NCBI GenBank assembly: GCA_016712175.1
Contig: JADJRQ010000004.1
Span: 62,001 to 126,000, forward strand
DNA length: 64,000 bases
Source of the DNA: Solirubrobacterales bacterium
GTDB lineage: Bacteria; Actinomycetota; Thermoleophilia; Solirubrobacterales; 70-9
Direction: 5' to 3'
Part shown: piece after piece, positions 28,456 through 38,666 of the stretch
Numbering within the stretch: the first letter of the stretch is position 1
Layout of the letters: each line of letters starts with the position of its first letter
Position numbers and translations under genes: made by a program
Notes under the pieces: generated by a model
What the model saw: only the letters and a program-made list of their open reading frames with translations
Told to the model about the DNA's origin: nothing
The model's database searches: none

Positions 28456-30103
28456 TCAGCGTAAGTCACGTCGGCGGAAGAGCTGAACTGAAAGCAATAC
28501 CAGGACCGCACCGATTACAGCGAGCACCGCGGCATGACTCCAATCCATCCCATTGGAAAGAGGCTCCCCTCCAAGGTAGTAGTAAAACGGCGAGAGCTTC
28601 GCGTAGCTGGCCAAGCTATCGGTAAGAGACAGCATCGAATTGGCCAGATAGGAGGCAAGGGCGAATCCCGCAGCCCCGTAAATCGCCACTTTGACTCTGC
28701 CGGTGGCCGCTCCCAATGCCAGAGCCGCGGCCCCAAAGACGAAGCCAAGCAGGGTTGCGAGGAGAGAAATCGCAGCGATTCCTGGCACGCTCAATCCAAG
28801 CCCGGCAATAGTCGATCCGAGCAACGTGCCAATAAACGTCAAGAGGCCCATCAAGACGAGCAGCACCAGAGTCGCCTGCATCTGCTCCAGAACGACCTTG
28901 CTGCGGCTGACCGGATTGGCAAGCAGAAGCCCCATTGTTTTGTTCTTCTCCTCGCCGGCCAGAGATCGTGCTCCGACCAGAACACCGACTGCGATCATCG
29001 CGATCGGGGTTTGCAAGACTGAAACTCTCACCGACATACCAGCCCTCCGGAGTTGACATATCGGCATTTCCAATCAGTGCAAGAACCCCATCGGAGAGGT
29101 CCTTGGTGATGCTAGTCAGGTCGCCGCTGATGGAGTTGTAAAGCGGTCCCATCGTAATTCCCATCAACAGAAGCACCAAGCCGGCAAGAACCACCAGTGA
29201 CTGATATTCCGAAGTCGTCTTCACCGAAATTCTGGAGACTCGGGCGCCCCCAGCCAGACGGTCGAAAATCTGACGGGTGAGAGGCAGATCGCGAAGCCGG
29301 TCAACCACTGACCGACCGACCGTTCGCTCCCTGATATCTCGTCGTCGAAACCCGACCACTGAGAGCAGGGCAAACAGAACGCTGGCGCCAACGAGCACAC
29401 TGGCGTTGGACCAGTCCACGCCGTTGGTGAGGGAATCGCTCGAGTCGTAGTAGTACCAGGGAAAAATGCGCGCGAGGTCCTCGAGACCGCTCACCAGGGG
29501 CAAAATGCTGACCGCCAGATAGCCGCATACCATCACCCCCGCTGCCACTCCGGAGGCCGTGGAGGCGTTTCCGGTCCAGGCCCCGATGAGTAGAGCGAGC
29601 ATTCCGTAGAACAGTGCGTTGACAAACATTGAGAAAACCAATGCACCAACGTCCGACCCGGCGAGATTAACATCCAGAATCACTGGTGCCAGTTCGCCGA
29701 AGCCCCAGAACATGAGGGCGCCACCAATTGTCAGGACAATCAATGCGGCTGTCTTCCACGAAAGCAAACTGGTGCGGCTCACCGGATTGCTCAGTAGCTG
29801 GCCCATGGTGCCATCCCGCTCTTCTCCAGCGATGGCCGACGATCCCAGCGACACCGCTACCCCAGCCAAGGCCAGCGCGCCCACGAAGCTGTAGACAGCT
29901 CCGAATGCGAGCCCCGCGACGGTCACCGAGTCTCCATATCCCGCAAGCTGGCGGACCGCCTCCGGAAGGTCTCGGTAGACCGACAAGTCGATCCCCTTGT
30001 ACATCGCCATCGCCGCAAACAGGAACAGTCCCAGGCTCACGGACGCGACAGTCATTCCGATCCAGTGATCCCGGATCGACTTGGTGAAGAGGTTCTCAAC
30101 CAT
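28456..30103 (-). CDS. ABC-2 type transporter permease, duplicated halves (frameshifted)
   Basis: About 549 residues after correction. Each half has six predicted membrane segments and the same internal motif GEE(R/K)(D/N)(G/K)TMG(Q/L)LL(S/A)NPVSR, showing internal duplication. The upstream frame (ATG 30103, overlapping the ATPase stop as TGATG) runs to about 29017, where one extra base throws it out of frame; the other frame continues LQTPIAMIAVGVLVGARSLAG to the stop at 28456. It would form the membrane part of an exporter with the ATPase encoded just upstream. Substrate unknown; the TetR neighbour suggests a toxic or amphipathic compound. Confidence 0.82.
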
Positions 30104-31008
30104 CACTTGTCGGTTTCGTCATCTCTGTAGTAAGTGAGGAAAATTTCGTCGAGGTCGGCTTCTCTGGTTCCGATATCGACGACGTCGTGGCGTCCGGCCA
30201 AAGATTCCAGCAGCTCGACCATCTTGCCCTCGAACGAAAGCGTTGCTTTGTCCCCCGAAATTGAAACGTCCCGGACCCCGGAAATCTGCTCCAGTGAAGC
30301 CGCATCGACCGGAGCACTGAAGGTGAGATCAATTTTCCTCATTGCTTTCGATCGGAGTTCCTCGAGTGATTCAAGAGCCACCAATCTGCCGTGGCGGATG
30401 ATTCCGACCCGGTTGGCTACCAATTGGACCTCGGAAAGCGTGTGGCTGGAAAGAAACACCGTACGACCTTCAGCCGCGATCTCCTGCAGAATCCTGTGAA
30501 ACTCGCTTTGAACCAGAGGATCAAGACCTGTGCTGGGTTCATCCATGATCAGGAGCTCCGGCTCATTCATTAGCGCCTGAATCAGCCCCACCTTCTGGCG
30601 GTTTCCTGACGAAAGGTTGCCGACCTTCTTGGAGAGATCCGCGTTCAACCGCTCCGCCAGATCGTCGACGATCGACCAGTCGACGCCGCCGCGGAGATTG
30701 GCGAAAAAAGTGAGAGTGTCGCGACCGGTCAGGGCTGGGTACAGCGTGATATCGCTCGGCAGATATCCAATGTGGCGACGAATCTCGACGGAGTCTTCGT
30801 GGCTCTTCAAGCCGAGAATCGTCGACCTGCCAGCCGTGGGCCGAATTTCGTCAAGGATGGTCCGGATCATGGTGGTCTTTCCGGCGCCGTTGGGACCGAG
30901 GAAGCCGAATATCTCGCCGGCAGAGACTTCGAGGTCGAGTTCGCAGAGTGCTTTCACGTCGCCGTAGTGCTTGGTCAGGCCTTCGGCCAGCATTGGAGAG
31001 TTGGCCAT
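30103..31008 (-). CDS. ABC transporter ATP-binding protein
   Basis: 301 residues, typical of DrrA/CcmA-type exporters. It has Walker A GPNGAGKTT, Q-loop IGYLPSD, signature LSSGNRQKV (a common variant of LSGGQ), Walker B LLIMDEP and the H-loop in FLSSHTLSEV. The ending (ADLDEIFLTYYRD) is characteristic of this subfamily. It begins on the last base of the TetR stop (TGATG) and overlaps the permease start, so TetR-ATPase-permease is one coupled transcript. Confidence 0.92.
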   Translation of the reverse strand: MANSPMLAEGLTKHYGDVKALCELDLEVSAGEIFGFLGPNGAGKTTMIRTILDEIRPTAGRSTILGLKSHEDSVEIRRHIGYLPSDITLYPALTGRDTLTFFANLRGGVDWSIVDDLAERLNADLSKKVGNLSSGNRQKVGLIQALMNEPELLIMDEPSTGLDPLVQSEFHRILQEIAAEGRTVFLSSHTLSEVQLVANRVGIIRHGRLVALESLEELRSKAMRKIDLTFSAPVDAASLEQISGVRDVSISGDKATLSFEGKMVELLESLAGRHDVVDIGTREADLDEIFLTYYRDDETDK

Positions 31009-31685
31009 CAGACGCCGTCGGTGCCGATCGCCTGGACCTCGGGCGAACTGTCAGCGTCCTCGCCGACCCGAACGGCTTCAACCCCGGCGGTGACGAAGGC
31101 CAACGCCTGATCCAACAGGTGAAGCTGATGGGTCAGGGATGGAGGCTCCGACTCCGAAGCCTGGAAACGCTCGTCGTTCAGGACATCGAAGATTGCGACC
31201 AGCGACGACGCTGCCATCCTCGGCTCCAGGTCTCCAGGGTCCTGCCCAATGTCCTGGGCGATCCCGGCGGCCAACTGCTTTTCAAACTCGTGGAAACGAC
31301 TGCGTTCGTAAGCCCGAAGATCCGGATGGGAATCGACAACCCGCCGCAGGCGGCTCATCTCCCCTTCCCGCGTCTCCCAGACTTCACGATCGCTGAGGAG
31401 CCAGGTCCGCAAGGCATCCATAGTGGTCTCGTCACCTGGTCGTCCTTCCAGCGCGTCGTCCAGCGCCTGCCGGCGCTCCCCCCACCCTTCGAACACCATT
31501 TCTTCTTTCGACGGAAAGTAGGTCGACACAGTTCTCGGGGAGACATCCGCGGCCTTGGCTATCTGCGGAAGAGTCGTCTTCTGGTACCCGTTCTTGTCGA
31601 ACAGTTCAAGAGCGACCCGGCTTATTCTCATGCGGGTCTGGCGCTTTTTGCGTTCTCGCAACCCTTCAATCTCTTCTTCGTCCAT
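31008..31685 (-). CDS. TetR family transcriptional regulator
   Basis: 225 residues. The N-terminal DNA-binding domain is RKKRQTRMRISRVALELFDKNGY with helix-turn-helix TLPQIAKAADVSPRTVSTYF. The C-terminal ligand domain is diverse. It is divergent from the MMPL exporter gene and co-directional with the ABC exporter, so it probably represses both. A TGCAA-N2-TTGCA inverted repeat in the intergenic region is a candidate operator. Confidence 0.9.
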   Translation of the reverse strand: MDEEEIEGLRERKKRQTRMRISRVALELFDKNGYQKTTLPQIAKAADVSPRTVSTYFPSKEEMVFEGWGERRQALDDALEGRPGDETTMDALRTWLLSDREVWETREGEMSRLRRVVDSHPDLRAYERSRFHEFEKQLAAGIAQDIGQDPGDLEPRMAASSLVAIFDVLNDERFQASESEPPSLTHQLHLLDQALAFVTAGVEAVRVGEDADSSPEVQAIGTDGV

Positions 31686-31874
31686 GGGGCAAACATACCA
31701 CTAATCCGCAAGCATTGCATTTTTACAAGTCATGTTTTTTCGCAAGGCCTGCAAAGTTGCAAGGATTGTGTTATCTTCCTCCAATCAACTTAACCTAGCA
31801 GACTTACGCGGTTCCTATTCGACCGCGAACTGCCACCAAACTTTTCTCAAACTGGATCCAATTTAAGGAGTTTC
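31686..31874. promoter_or_regulatory. Divergent control region between tetR and MMPL gene
   Basis: 189 bp, more AT-rich than its neighbours. Contains a 12-bp inverted repeat (TGCAA-AG-TTGCA, 31750-31761) within CCTGCAAAGTTGCAAGG, a candidate TetR operator. AAGGAG at 31865-31870 is the ribosome site of the MMPL gene. No clear sigma boxes. Confidence 0.5.
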
Positions 31875-34112
31875 ATGTCTGACTATCTGGCAAGACTCGC
31901 CCGCACGATTACCGCGCATTGGAAGCGTTCGCTTCTGGTAGCGGTCGTCGTGCTGGTCGGCCTGGGAGCGCTCGCAGCGACCGCTAGCGAACCGCCGCCC
32001 GACGAGTTCAACGTACCCGGCGCCGAATCGCAGGAAGCACTCGACCTGTTCAGCGACCACGTTCCCGCGCTTGCCGGAGTCGACGCCACCGTCGTCTTCA
32101 GCACGGAAGACGGAAACCTGAATCAGCCAGAGCAGAAGCAGGCAATCCAGGGAGCCCTCGCGGAGATCAAGCAGTTGCCCGACGTATTGACCGTCGACAA
32201 CCCTTACGACGCCAAGGCTCCCCGTATCTCGCAGGACGGGACGGTTGCCGCCAGTGATGTGCGCTACCACCTCGAATTCGGCGATGTCACAAGCAAGACC
32301 GGCGAAACGCTCGAAAATGCCGCCAAAACCGCGGAATCGGCCGGAGTTGAAGTTGCGATGCGAGGCGTCGTCGTTGATGCCGCATCCCAGCAGGAAGCTC
32401 CGCTCGGCGAGTTGATCGGTGTTGCGATCGCGATCGTTCTGCTTTCGCTGCTGTTCAGGTCGAAGGCCGCCATGGCCGCGACCCTGGTCGGGGCCCTGAT
32501 CGGTGTGGCAGTCGGACAGGTTCTGCTGACTGTCCTCGCCAATCCACTTGGTCTGCCCGCCTTCGCGTCGACGATCGCGATCATGCTCGGGTTAGGCGCG
32601 GGAATCGACTATTCGCTGTTGATCATCGGGAGATATCGGGAACAGGCTGCGGCCGGCGACTCGGTTCGGGATGCCGCCGCCAAGGCGGCCGCCACCGCTG
32701 GCTCCGCTGTCGTGGCCGCCGGCCTGATCGTGATGGTTGCGATCGCCGGACTGCTCGTGATCGGCATTCCGCTGATCGGCAAGATGGGCATCGGTGCCGC
32801 GATTGGTGTGGCCGCTGTGGTCGTTTCCGCTCTGACCATCCTCCCGATCATGATCGGCGCGCTTTCCAGGCGCCTCCAACCGAAAAAGGCTGATCACGTT
32901 CGTCCTTCCAGGGGCTTTGAGAAGTGGGCCACCTTGGTCACCAGGAGGCCCTGGCTCTCAGTCGGTGCCGGTGTTCTGATCCTTCTGGTCTTCGCTTTCC
33001 CCATGTTGGACATGAGGCTGGGTCAGCCGGATGACGGCAACCAGGCAGAAGACAAGACGCAGCGGATTGCCTACGACAAGATCAGCGACGGGTTCGGAGC
33101 GGGAACAAATGGTCCGTTTCTGATCGCCATCCCCGTGCCCGACGAAGGTGCGAAGACCAAGGCCGAACTCAAGCAGCTGAATCAGGATCTGACTTCAGCC
33201 GACGGTGTCGCCAGCGTCTCCCCCGCCGCGTTCAGTGAAGACGGCGAGATTGCGACGATCTTCCTGACCCCGACGACCTCTCCCCAGGACAAGGAGACCA
33301 GCGATCTGCTGGTGAGTCTGAGAGAGGACGTAATACCCGACGCAACCGCGGACAGCGGGCTTGAGGTCTTCGTTGGCGGAAGCACTGCCAGCTTCGAGGA
33401 TTTCTCTACCAAGACCTCGGATCGTCTGCCGCTGTTCATCGCGGTAGTCATCGGACTCTCTGTCCTGCTGTTGATGGCGGCTTTCCGTTCCTTCTGGATC
33501 CCCCTCGTATCGGCCGTCTTCAACCTGCTTTCGGTTGCGGCTGCCTACGGTGTGGTGGCTGCGATATTCCGAGACGGAATCGGTGCCAACTTGATTGGCA
33601 TCGACAGCGGCGTGCCGATCATCTCCTTCATCCCGGTGATGATCTTCGCGATCCTGTTCGGGCTCAGCATGGACTACAACGTCTTCCTGCTGTCAAGGAT
33701 CCACGAGGCCTATAACGAAGGTGACGGACCACGCGAAAGTGTGATCCACGGAGTAGCCCGGATCGGCAAAATCGTCCTTTTCGCGGGGCTGATCATGTCG
33801 TCGGTGTTCCTCGCCTTCGGCACCCAGCCCGACGTGACCACAAAGATGTTCGGTCTGGGCCTCGGTCTGGCGGTCCTGATCGACGTCCTGGTCGTCAGAC
33901 TCGTGGTCGCCCCCGCTGTGGTCTCACTGCTGGGTGACAAGGCTTGGTGGCTACCCGGCTGGCTCGACAAGATCATCCCGAACGTCTCTCTCGAGGGGCA
34001 CCTCGTTGAGAACGAGGACCCGAGGAGCAAACCGCTTGCCCCGGACCTCAAGGACTGGGAGGAAAAGGATGAAACCCCCGAACCGGAAGTGCGGGAACCC
34101 GAGCTCGTCTAG
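31875..34112 (+). CDS. MMPL family RND transporter
   Basis: 745 residues, 12 predicted membrane helices in two halves of one plus five, each preceded by a large extracytoplasmic loop. The conserved Asp-Tyr pairs of MMPL proteins are visible: GLGAGIDYSLLIIGRYRE in the first half and FGLSMDYNVFLLSRI in the second. It likely exports lipids or hydrophobic compounds by proton motive force. The start ATG follows AAGGAG with good spacing. The C-terminus is acidic (DLKDWEEKDETPEPE). It is divergent from tetR and ends at a strong palindromic terminator. Confidence 0.93.
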   Translation: MSDYLARLARTITAHWKRSLLVAVVVLVGLGALAATASEPPPDEFNVPGAESQEALDLFSDHVPALAGVDATVVFSTEDGNLNQPEQKQAIQGALAEIKQLPDVLTVDNPYDAKAPRISQDGTVAASDVRYHLEFGDVTSKTGETLENAAKTAESAGVEVAMRGVVVDAASQQEAPLGELIGVAIAIVLLSLLFRSKAAMAATLVGALIGVAVGQVLLTVLANPLGLPAFASTIAIMLGLGAGIDYSLLIIGRYREQAAAGDSVRDAAAKAAATAGSAVVAAGLIVMVAIAGLLVIGIPLIGKMGIGAAIGVAAVVVSALTILPIMIGALSRRLQPKKADHVRPSRGFEKWATLVTRRPWLSVGAGVLILLVFAFPMLDMRLGQPDDGNQAEDKTQRIAYDKISDGFGAGTNGPFLIAIPVPDEGAKTKAELKQLNQDLTSADGVASVSPAAFSEDGEIATIFLTPTTSPQDKETSDLLVSLREDVIPDATADSGLEVFVGGSTASFEDFSTKTSDRLPLFIAVVIGLSVLLLMAAFRSFWIPLVSAVFNLLSVAAAYGVVAAIFRDGIGANLIGIDSGVPIISFIPVMIFAILFGLSMDYNVFLLSRIHEAYNEGDGPRESVIHGVARIGKIVLFAGLIMSSVFLAFGTQPDVTTKMFGLGLGLAVLIDVLVVRLVVAPAVVSLLGDKAWWLPGWLDKIIPNVSLEGHLVENEDPRSKPLAPDLKDWEEKDETPEPEVREPELV

Positions 34113-34137
34113 CTGAAACGCAGATGCCCTTCGCAAG

Positions 34138-34167
34138 TATCCCCGGCCACAATTGTGGCCGGGGATA
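34138..34167. terminator. Perfect 30-bp palindromic terminator
   Basis: Perfect inverted repeat with stem core ATCCCCGGCCAC, followed on the plus strand by ATTTGTTT. It lies between the convergent MMPL gene and the minus-strand ABC permease and can serve both directions. Confidence 0.88.
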
Positions 34168-34250
34168 TTTGTTTAATCTCGTCGGTCCGAAATCCGGACG
34201 ATCTGCCCGGGGTCCAGCTGACTCGTCGCCGGTTTCGATTTGTTCCCCAG

Positions 34251-35834
34251 CTAGGTCATGTCGATGTCACGGCGCCGGAACCCGAGGTAGCCGATCGTGC
34301 TCAGTCCGCCCGCAATCGCCGTCAGGACCAGCATCGGCGCCAGATCGAAACTGTCCACCGGAGCCAGCGGCACGTGCGAGAAGGGCGAGACGTCGATCAG
34401 CCAGCTCGGGAAGTTGAAGGTCGGGCCGAAGAACATCATCACGAAGCAGAAGACCAGCGCCAGCCAGCTGGCCATGGCAGCTCGGGGGGCGAGTCCGAAT
34501 ATCGCGAGACTGAGCCCGCCCAGAACCCAGACCGCAGGCAGGTAAGTAAGCGAAGCTCCCAGCAACCGGGTGACCTGCGAGAAGTCATTGGAGACAAACG
34601 CATAGGCAATACCGGTTCCCAGTCCAGCGACTCCGACGACCACTGCACTCCCCAGCGCTGCTACGACGCCGTGGCTCGAAACCCAGCGAAATCTGGTGAG
34701 CGCGGTCGCGAGCGGATTCTCGACTCGACCGGCATTCTCTTCGGCGCGCAACCTCTGGACCGACGAAATAGTGAAGGCTGAACCGATCAGGGCCATCATC
34801 AGGATGGCGGTTGCATAAAAAGAGTCGGTCAAGTCGCCACCGCCCTGTGCCAGGGCCTTGGAAACGCCCGAATCGCCGATCACCGCTTTCACGTCACCGC
34901 CAGCGGATCCGTACCCGAGACCAGCTATCAAGAGTCCGGCCGCCCACCCGATCATCATCCCTCGCTGCAACCGCCAGGCCAGCCCTTTCTCTCCCTGGAG
35001 GAATGAACCGGCCCGGGGCGGTCCGGGACGGGTGGCGAAAATCCCAGCGCCGATGTCGCGGCTGTTGGCCACCCGCAATGCGACCGCAGCCAGAATGAAG
35101 GCGACTGCCGGAAAGAGCAAAATCGGCCACCAGATCTCGTTGTCGAATGCGTGCATCTGCTGGCCCCAGCCGAGCGGCGACAGCCACGAAAGAACTCCGT
35201 TTCCGACGTCACCTATGGCACGCAGCAGGTAGGCAACTCCGATAGCCGCACCGGTGATCCCGTACATCGTCCTCGTGCTGTCAGTCACCTGGGCTGCGAT
35301 CAGCGCGACCGCCATAAACACCAGTCCCGCGCCGGCAGCACCAACGCCCAGGGCGATCGAACCTGCGCCTGCCAATCCGTAGGCCATGAGAGCAACGGCA
35401 ATTCCCGTGCCGAGCACGAGGTTGGCGGCCGTTACGACGATTACCGCCGCAGTCTGTGGGGCGAATCGGCCAACCACTCCGGAGCGAATCAACTCATCCC
35501 GGCCGCTCTCCTCTTCGGCCCGGGTATGCCGACCGATCATGAACATGCTCATCAATGCCGCGATGATTTCGCCGAAGAGTCCCGCCTGCCAGGCGACCTG
35601 ACCGCCCAGGGTGTTGAGCGCATTCGCCGGACCGGCAAGTGCTATCAGAGCCGAGTTACCAGCCAGTTCCTTGGCCGCCGCGTTGTAGTCGGCCTGGGTC
35701 GGGTAGACGCCGTCGACTCCGGCCGCAGTCAGCAGGTAAAGCGCGATGCCTCCAGCGATCCACCAGAAAAAACTGAGCAGGTCACGGCGCGCAAAGAACC
35801 GAACAAAGGTCCGCGTCCCGGTCAGGTCGCTCAT
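34251..35834 (-). CDS. ABC transporter permease (tetronasin-type exporter)
   Basis: 527 residues with about 12 hydrophobic segments arranged as two similar halves. Features include an N-terminal [18 protein letters not shown] entry segment and [34 protein letters not shown] loops. This is the single-chain permease pattern of actinobacterial antibiotic exporters (TnrB3-like). The start is coupled to the ATPase stop by a four-base overlap. The substrate cannot be told from the sequence. It is similar in plan, but not close in sequence, to the permease at 28456-30103. Confidence 0.87.
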   Translation of the reverse strand: MSDLTGTRTFVRFFARRDLLSFFWWIAGGIALYLLTAAGVDGVYPTQADYNAAAKELAGNSALIALAGPANALNTLGGQVAWQAGLFGEIIAALMSMFMIGRHTRAEEESGRDELIRSGVVGRFAPQTAAVIVVTAANLVLGTGIAVALMAYGLAGAGSIALGVGAAGAGLVFMAVALIAAQVTDSTRTMYGITGAAIGVAYLLRAIGDVGNGVLSWLSPLGWGQQMHAFDNEIWWPILLFPAVAFILAAVALRVANSRDIGAGIFATRPGPPRAGSFLQGEKGLAWRLQRGMMIGWAAGLLIAGLGYGSAGGDVKAVIGDSGVSKALAQGGGDLTDSFYATAILMMALIGSAFTISSVQRLRAEENAGRVENPLATALTRFRWVSSHGVVAALGSAVVVGVAGLGTGIAYAFVSNDFSQVTRLLGASLTYLPAVWVLGGLSLAIFGLAPRAAMASWLALVFCFVMMFFGPTFNFPSWLIDVSPFSHVPLAPVDSFDLAPMLVLTAIAGGLSTIGYLGFRRRDIDMT

Positions 35835-36748
35835 GCGGCCGAGTCGGCGGTCGCTTCGGGCTTGCTTTCGTCGCCGTACTGCCGCAGGAACAGTTCTTCA
35901 AGCGTTGGCGGCTGGCTGACCAGACTCTCGATGCCGAAGCCGGAAAGATGCCTTATGGCAGCATCGAGTCGATGGGTGTCGACATCGAAGCTGGCCCGGT
36001 TGCCTTCGACCTTGAGACCGTAGATTCCCTCGAGGCCGTCGATTCCGCTCGGCGGCGCTGCGGTTTCAACCGTAATCGCGGTGCGCGTGAGGTGGCGAAG
36101 CTCGGAAAGGGTTCCGCTCTCGACGTTGTGGCCATCCCGGATGATGCTGACCCGGTCGCAGAGGGCTTCAACTTCGGCCAGTATGTGACTGGAAAGCAAG
36201 ACGGTGCGACCGCGGTCCTTTTCTTCGCGAATGCAGTCCTGGAAAACGGACTCCATCAACGGATCAAGCCCGGATGTGGGTTCGTCCAGAATCAAGAGTT
36301 CAACGTCCGAGGAGAGTGCCGCGACGAGGGCGACCTTTTGTCGGTTTCCTTTTGAATAGGTTGCGCCCTTTTTAGTCGGGTCGAGCTCGAATCGATCGAG
36401 CAGGTCTGCCCGGCGGGCTTCGTCGAGACCACCCCGCAGCTTGCCGAGAATGTCAATGACCTCGCCGCCGCTCAGCTTTGGCCAAAGACTGACGTCTCCC
36501 GGAACGTAAGCGAGCCGCTGGTGCAGCTCGGGAGCATTCTTCCACGGCGTCTGACCGAGCAGCTTCGCCTCGCCCGAGTCAGCTCGAAGCAGTCCGAGCA
36601 GCACCCGGATCGTGGTCGACTTTCCGGATCCATTCGGCCCCAGATACCCATGGACCTCACCCGTTTCTACCTTGAGGTCGAGGTCGTCAAGGGCCCTGGT
36701 CGACCCGAATGTTTTGACGAGCTTCTTGACCTCAACAGCCGCTGACAT
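35831..36748 (-). CDS. ABC transporter ATP-binding protein (tetronasin-type exporter)
   Basis: 305 residues. Walker A is [13 protein letters not shown]-loop [12 protein letters not shown], signature [15 protein letters not shown], Walker B LLILDEP and H-loop [14 protein letters not shown]. The subfamily ending [10 protein letters not shown] is present. It pairs with the permease downstream through a 4-nt overlap. The upstream 350 bases hold only decayed gene ends and the stop of the divergently regulated TetR gene. Confidence 0.92.
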   Translation of the reverse strand: MSAAVEVKKLVKTFGSTRALDDLDLKVETGEVHGYLGPNGSGKSTTIRVLLGLLRADSGEAKLLGQTPWKNAPELHQRLAYVPGDVSLWPKLSGGEVIDILGKLRGGLDEARRADLLDRFELDPTKKGATYSKGNRQKVALVAALSSDVELLILDEPTSGLDPLMESVFQDCIREEKDRGRTVLLSSHILAEVEALCDRVSIIRDGHNVESGTLSELRHLTRTAITVETAAPPSGIDGLEGIYGLKVEGNRASFDVDTHRLDAAIRHLSGFGIESLVSQPPTLEELFLRQYGDESKPEATADSAA

Positions 36749-36850
36749 TGGTCAAGACTAGTGGCTCTCAGCGGAGAGAATCAATCGTCAATTCCCGGAG
36801 GATCAATTTGAGAAACCCCACAAAGAGGCCCCGAGGGCGTCGTCACCAAT

Positions 36851-36915
36851 CTACTTCTTGACCCTGACTTTCCTCTTGGCGGACTTGCCGTCAGGGTTCC
36901 TGGAAGCCACCAGTA
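36851..36915 (-). pseudogene. 3' remnant of a Lys-rich secreted protein
   Basis: A short frame ending at TAG 36851 encodes [20 protein letters not shown], similar in style to the CARDB-like tail ending KTVKKTIKVKK at 9830. Nothing of the body of the gene is left nearby. Alternatively chance, as Lys-rich reading is common in this DNA. Confidence 0.4.
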
Positions 36916-36931
36916 GACCGGAGCCAGACCG

Positions 36932-37101
36932 TCACGCCGGCCGACGCAGAATCTTTTCCATCGACTTGTTTTTGCCAACTCGTTGATCAGCTTGTCCAGG
37001 TAGCGAATCTCCTGAATCAACGGATCCTCGATCTCCTCAACCCGAACACCGCAGACCACGCCGGTGATCAGTTCACGAGAGGGATTCAGTTTGGGGGCCT
37101 C
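36932..37101 (-). pseudogene. DUF2200 C-terminal remnant (5'-truncated)
   Basis: The reading [20 protein letters not shown], followed by [24 protein letters not shown], corresponds to about the last 50 residues of DUF2200 proteins (normally about 120). With one added A near 36970 the end reads [12 protein letters not shown] and stops at 36932, as in the family. A TGA directly precedes the first matching codon (37104-37102), and the tetR gene begins to occupy the space just upstream, so the N-terminal two thirds are gone. Confidence 0.65.
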
Positions 37102-37117
37102 TCAATGACCAGCTCAC

Positions 37118-37790
37118 TTAACCGCAGGCCTCGTCGACGAGGTGGCGGGCGGTGGCGCGGGCGACATCGACGGCTCGGGGATCGGGATCGAGAGCTCCGG
37201 CGGACAATGCTCCGTCCAGCAACAACGTCAAGGCCGTGGCAAGCTTATCGGCGTCCGTGGCGCCAGCCTCGACGGCGAGGTCGCGAACCCAGCTGCGAAT
37301 CGCGCTCTTGTGGGCGACGGTGCGCTCGTGGGCGGCGGTGCCGGGCTGTGACTCGGCTGCGGCGTTGATGAATCCGCAGCCACGGTAGCCCTCTGTCCGG
37401 CAGGCCGTGGCCAACGCATCGAAAAGGCCAACGAGCTGGTCGGCTGGTTCCGGGCCGGCTGCTTTGGCTGCGGCGTGGAGTTGGCCGGTCCAGGCCGCGT
37501 CGACTCGATCAAGGTAGGCGATAACGAGATCGTCCTTGGAGGGGAAGTGCCTGTAAAAGGTCGCCTTCGCTACTTGGGACTCGGCGATGATCAAGTCCAC
37601 GCCGACGGCCCGCATCCCGTGCGCGTAAAACAATCGGGTCGCGGCGCCGAGGATCCGTTCGCGTGCGTCGCTCGGGCGCGTCGGCCGTTCTTGCCGCGCG
37701 TCCCCGGACGCTGTGGCCGTCCCCCCGGCAGACCGGCTGGAAGAGCCACCGGTGGGAAGCTCGCCGTCTGGCGCAATCGTCCTGCTCACA
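37118..37790 (-). CDS. TetR family transcriptional regulator
   Basis: About 223 residues from GTG 37790, which follows AGAGGG. Longer frames to 37978 run through the operator region and are not likely. The DNA-binding domain is ARERILGAATRLFYAHGMRA with helix-turn-helix VDLIIAESQVAKATFYRHFPSKD. The C-terminal part (YRGCGFINAAAE) is typical of regulators controlling reductase or quinone-response genes. It is divergent from the NADPH:F420 reductase-like gene, with two palindromes in the shared promoter. Confidence 0.9.
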
Positions 37791-37828
37791 ATCCCTCTTT
37801 CGTTCGGTGGAAAAACTCGCGCTGGTAG

Positions 37829-37842
37829 ACAGACCGGTCTGT
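37829..37842. promoter_or_regulatory. TetR operator candidate 1
   Basis: Perfect 14-bp palindrome ACAGACCGGTCTGT, within TAGACAGACCGGTCTGTTAG, in the promoter gap between tetR and the reductase-like gene. Its form is typical of autoregulated TetR sites. Confidence 0.82.
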
Positions 37843-37859
37843 TAGCATGTCTGCCGAGA

Positions 37860-37875
37860 TAGACCGAGTTGTCTA
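37860..37875. promoter_or_regulatory. TetR operator candidate 2
   Basis: Inverted repeat TAGAC-N6-GTCTA, sharing the TAGAC half-site with the first palindrome and lying closer to the reductase gene. It probably adds a second dimer site. Confidence 0.65.
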
Positions 37876-37906
37876 CCAAAGAGACTATCGACAAGAGGAG
37901 AACCTT

Positions 37907-38584
37907 ATGAGAATCGCTGTTCTTGGCACCGGAATGGTCGGCCGCGCGGTTGCCGGTCGCTTGGCCGAACTGGGACACGATGTCTTCATCGGCACCCGTG
38001 ACCCCGACGCCACTATGGCCCGCTCAGAGCCCGACGCGATGGGCAATCCGCCGTTCGCGGACTGGCACGCCGAGCACCCCCAGATCTCCCTGTCCGCGTA
38101 CCCGGACGCCGCCGAAGGCGCTGGACCGGTCGTAAACGCCCTCAGCGGAGCGGCGGCCCTCGACGTCCTGAGCCAGATTGGCGCCGACACCCTCGCGGGG
38201 CGAGTGCTGCTGGACATCGCCAACCCCCTCGACCACTCGACGACACCGCCGACCCTGTCGGTAAAGGACACCGACTCACTCGGCGAGCAGATCCAGCGCA
38301 CCTACCCGCGCACCCGCGTGGTCAAGGCCCTGAACACCATGAACGCGTATCTCATGGCCGACCCGGACCAGCTCGCCGATGGCGACTTCAGCACGTTCGT
38401 CTCCGGCAACGAAGACGAGGCCAAGTCGACCGTCACCGAACTGCTCGAGGCAATGGGCCACCGCGACGTGATCGATCTCGGTGATATCACGACCGCCCGT
38501 GGATCGGAGATGCTGCTGCCGATCTGGCTGCGCCTGTGGGCGGCACTGGACACCCCGATGTTCAACTTCAAGATCGTCCGCTGA
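37907..38584 (+). CDS. NADPH-dependent F420 reductase-like oxidoreductase
   Basis: 225 residues. The N-terminal NADP Rossmann motif is AVLGTGMVGRAVAGRLAELG, then FIGTRDP supplying the phosphate-binding Arg. Later segments are LLDIANPLD, VVKALNTMNAYLM and FVSGNEDEAK, as in the NADPH:F420 reductase/NAD(P)-binding family of actinobacteria. ATG 37907 follows AAGAGGAG. F420 synthesis genes occur at 55015-60857, so F420 use is plausible, but some relatives act on other substrates. Control by the divergent TetR regulator through the two palindromes is likely. Confidence 0.85.
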   Translation: MRIAVLGTGMVGRAVAGRLAELGHDVFIGTRDPDATMARSEPDAMGNPPFADWHAEHPQISLSAYPDAAEGAGPVVNALSGAAALDVLSQIGADTLAGRVLLDIANPLDHSTTPPTLSVKDTDSLGEQIQRTYPRTRVVKALNTMNAYLMADPDQLADGDFSTFVSGNEDEAKSTVTELLEAMGHRDVIDLGDITTARGSEMLLPIWLRLWAALDTPMFNFKIVR

Positions 38585-38666
38585 CGGTGGCCGGCCAGGT
38601 GCCTATATGTAGCGGGACCTGTGACCATGGAGAGACAACGATCAGAAAGGCGAAACCAGGCACAAC

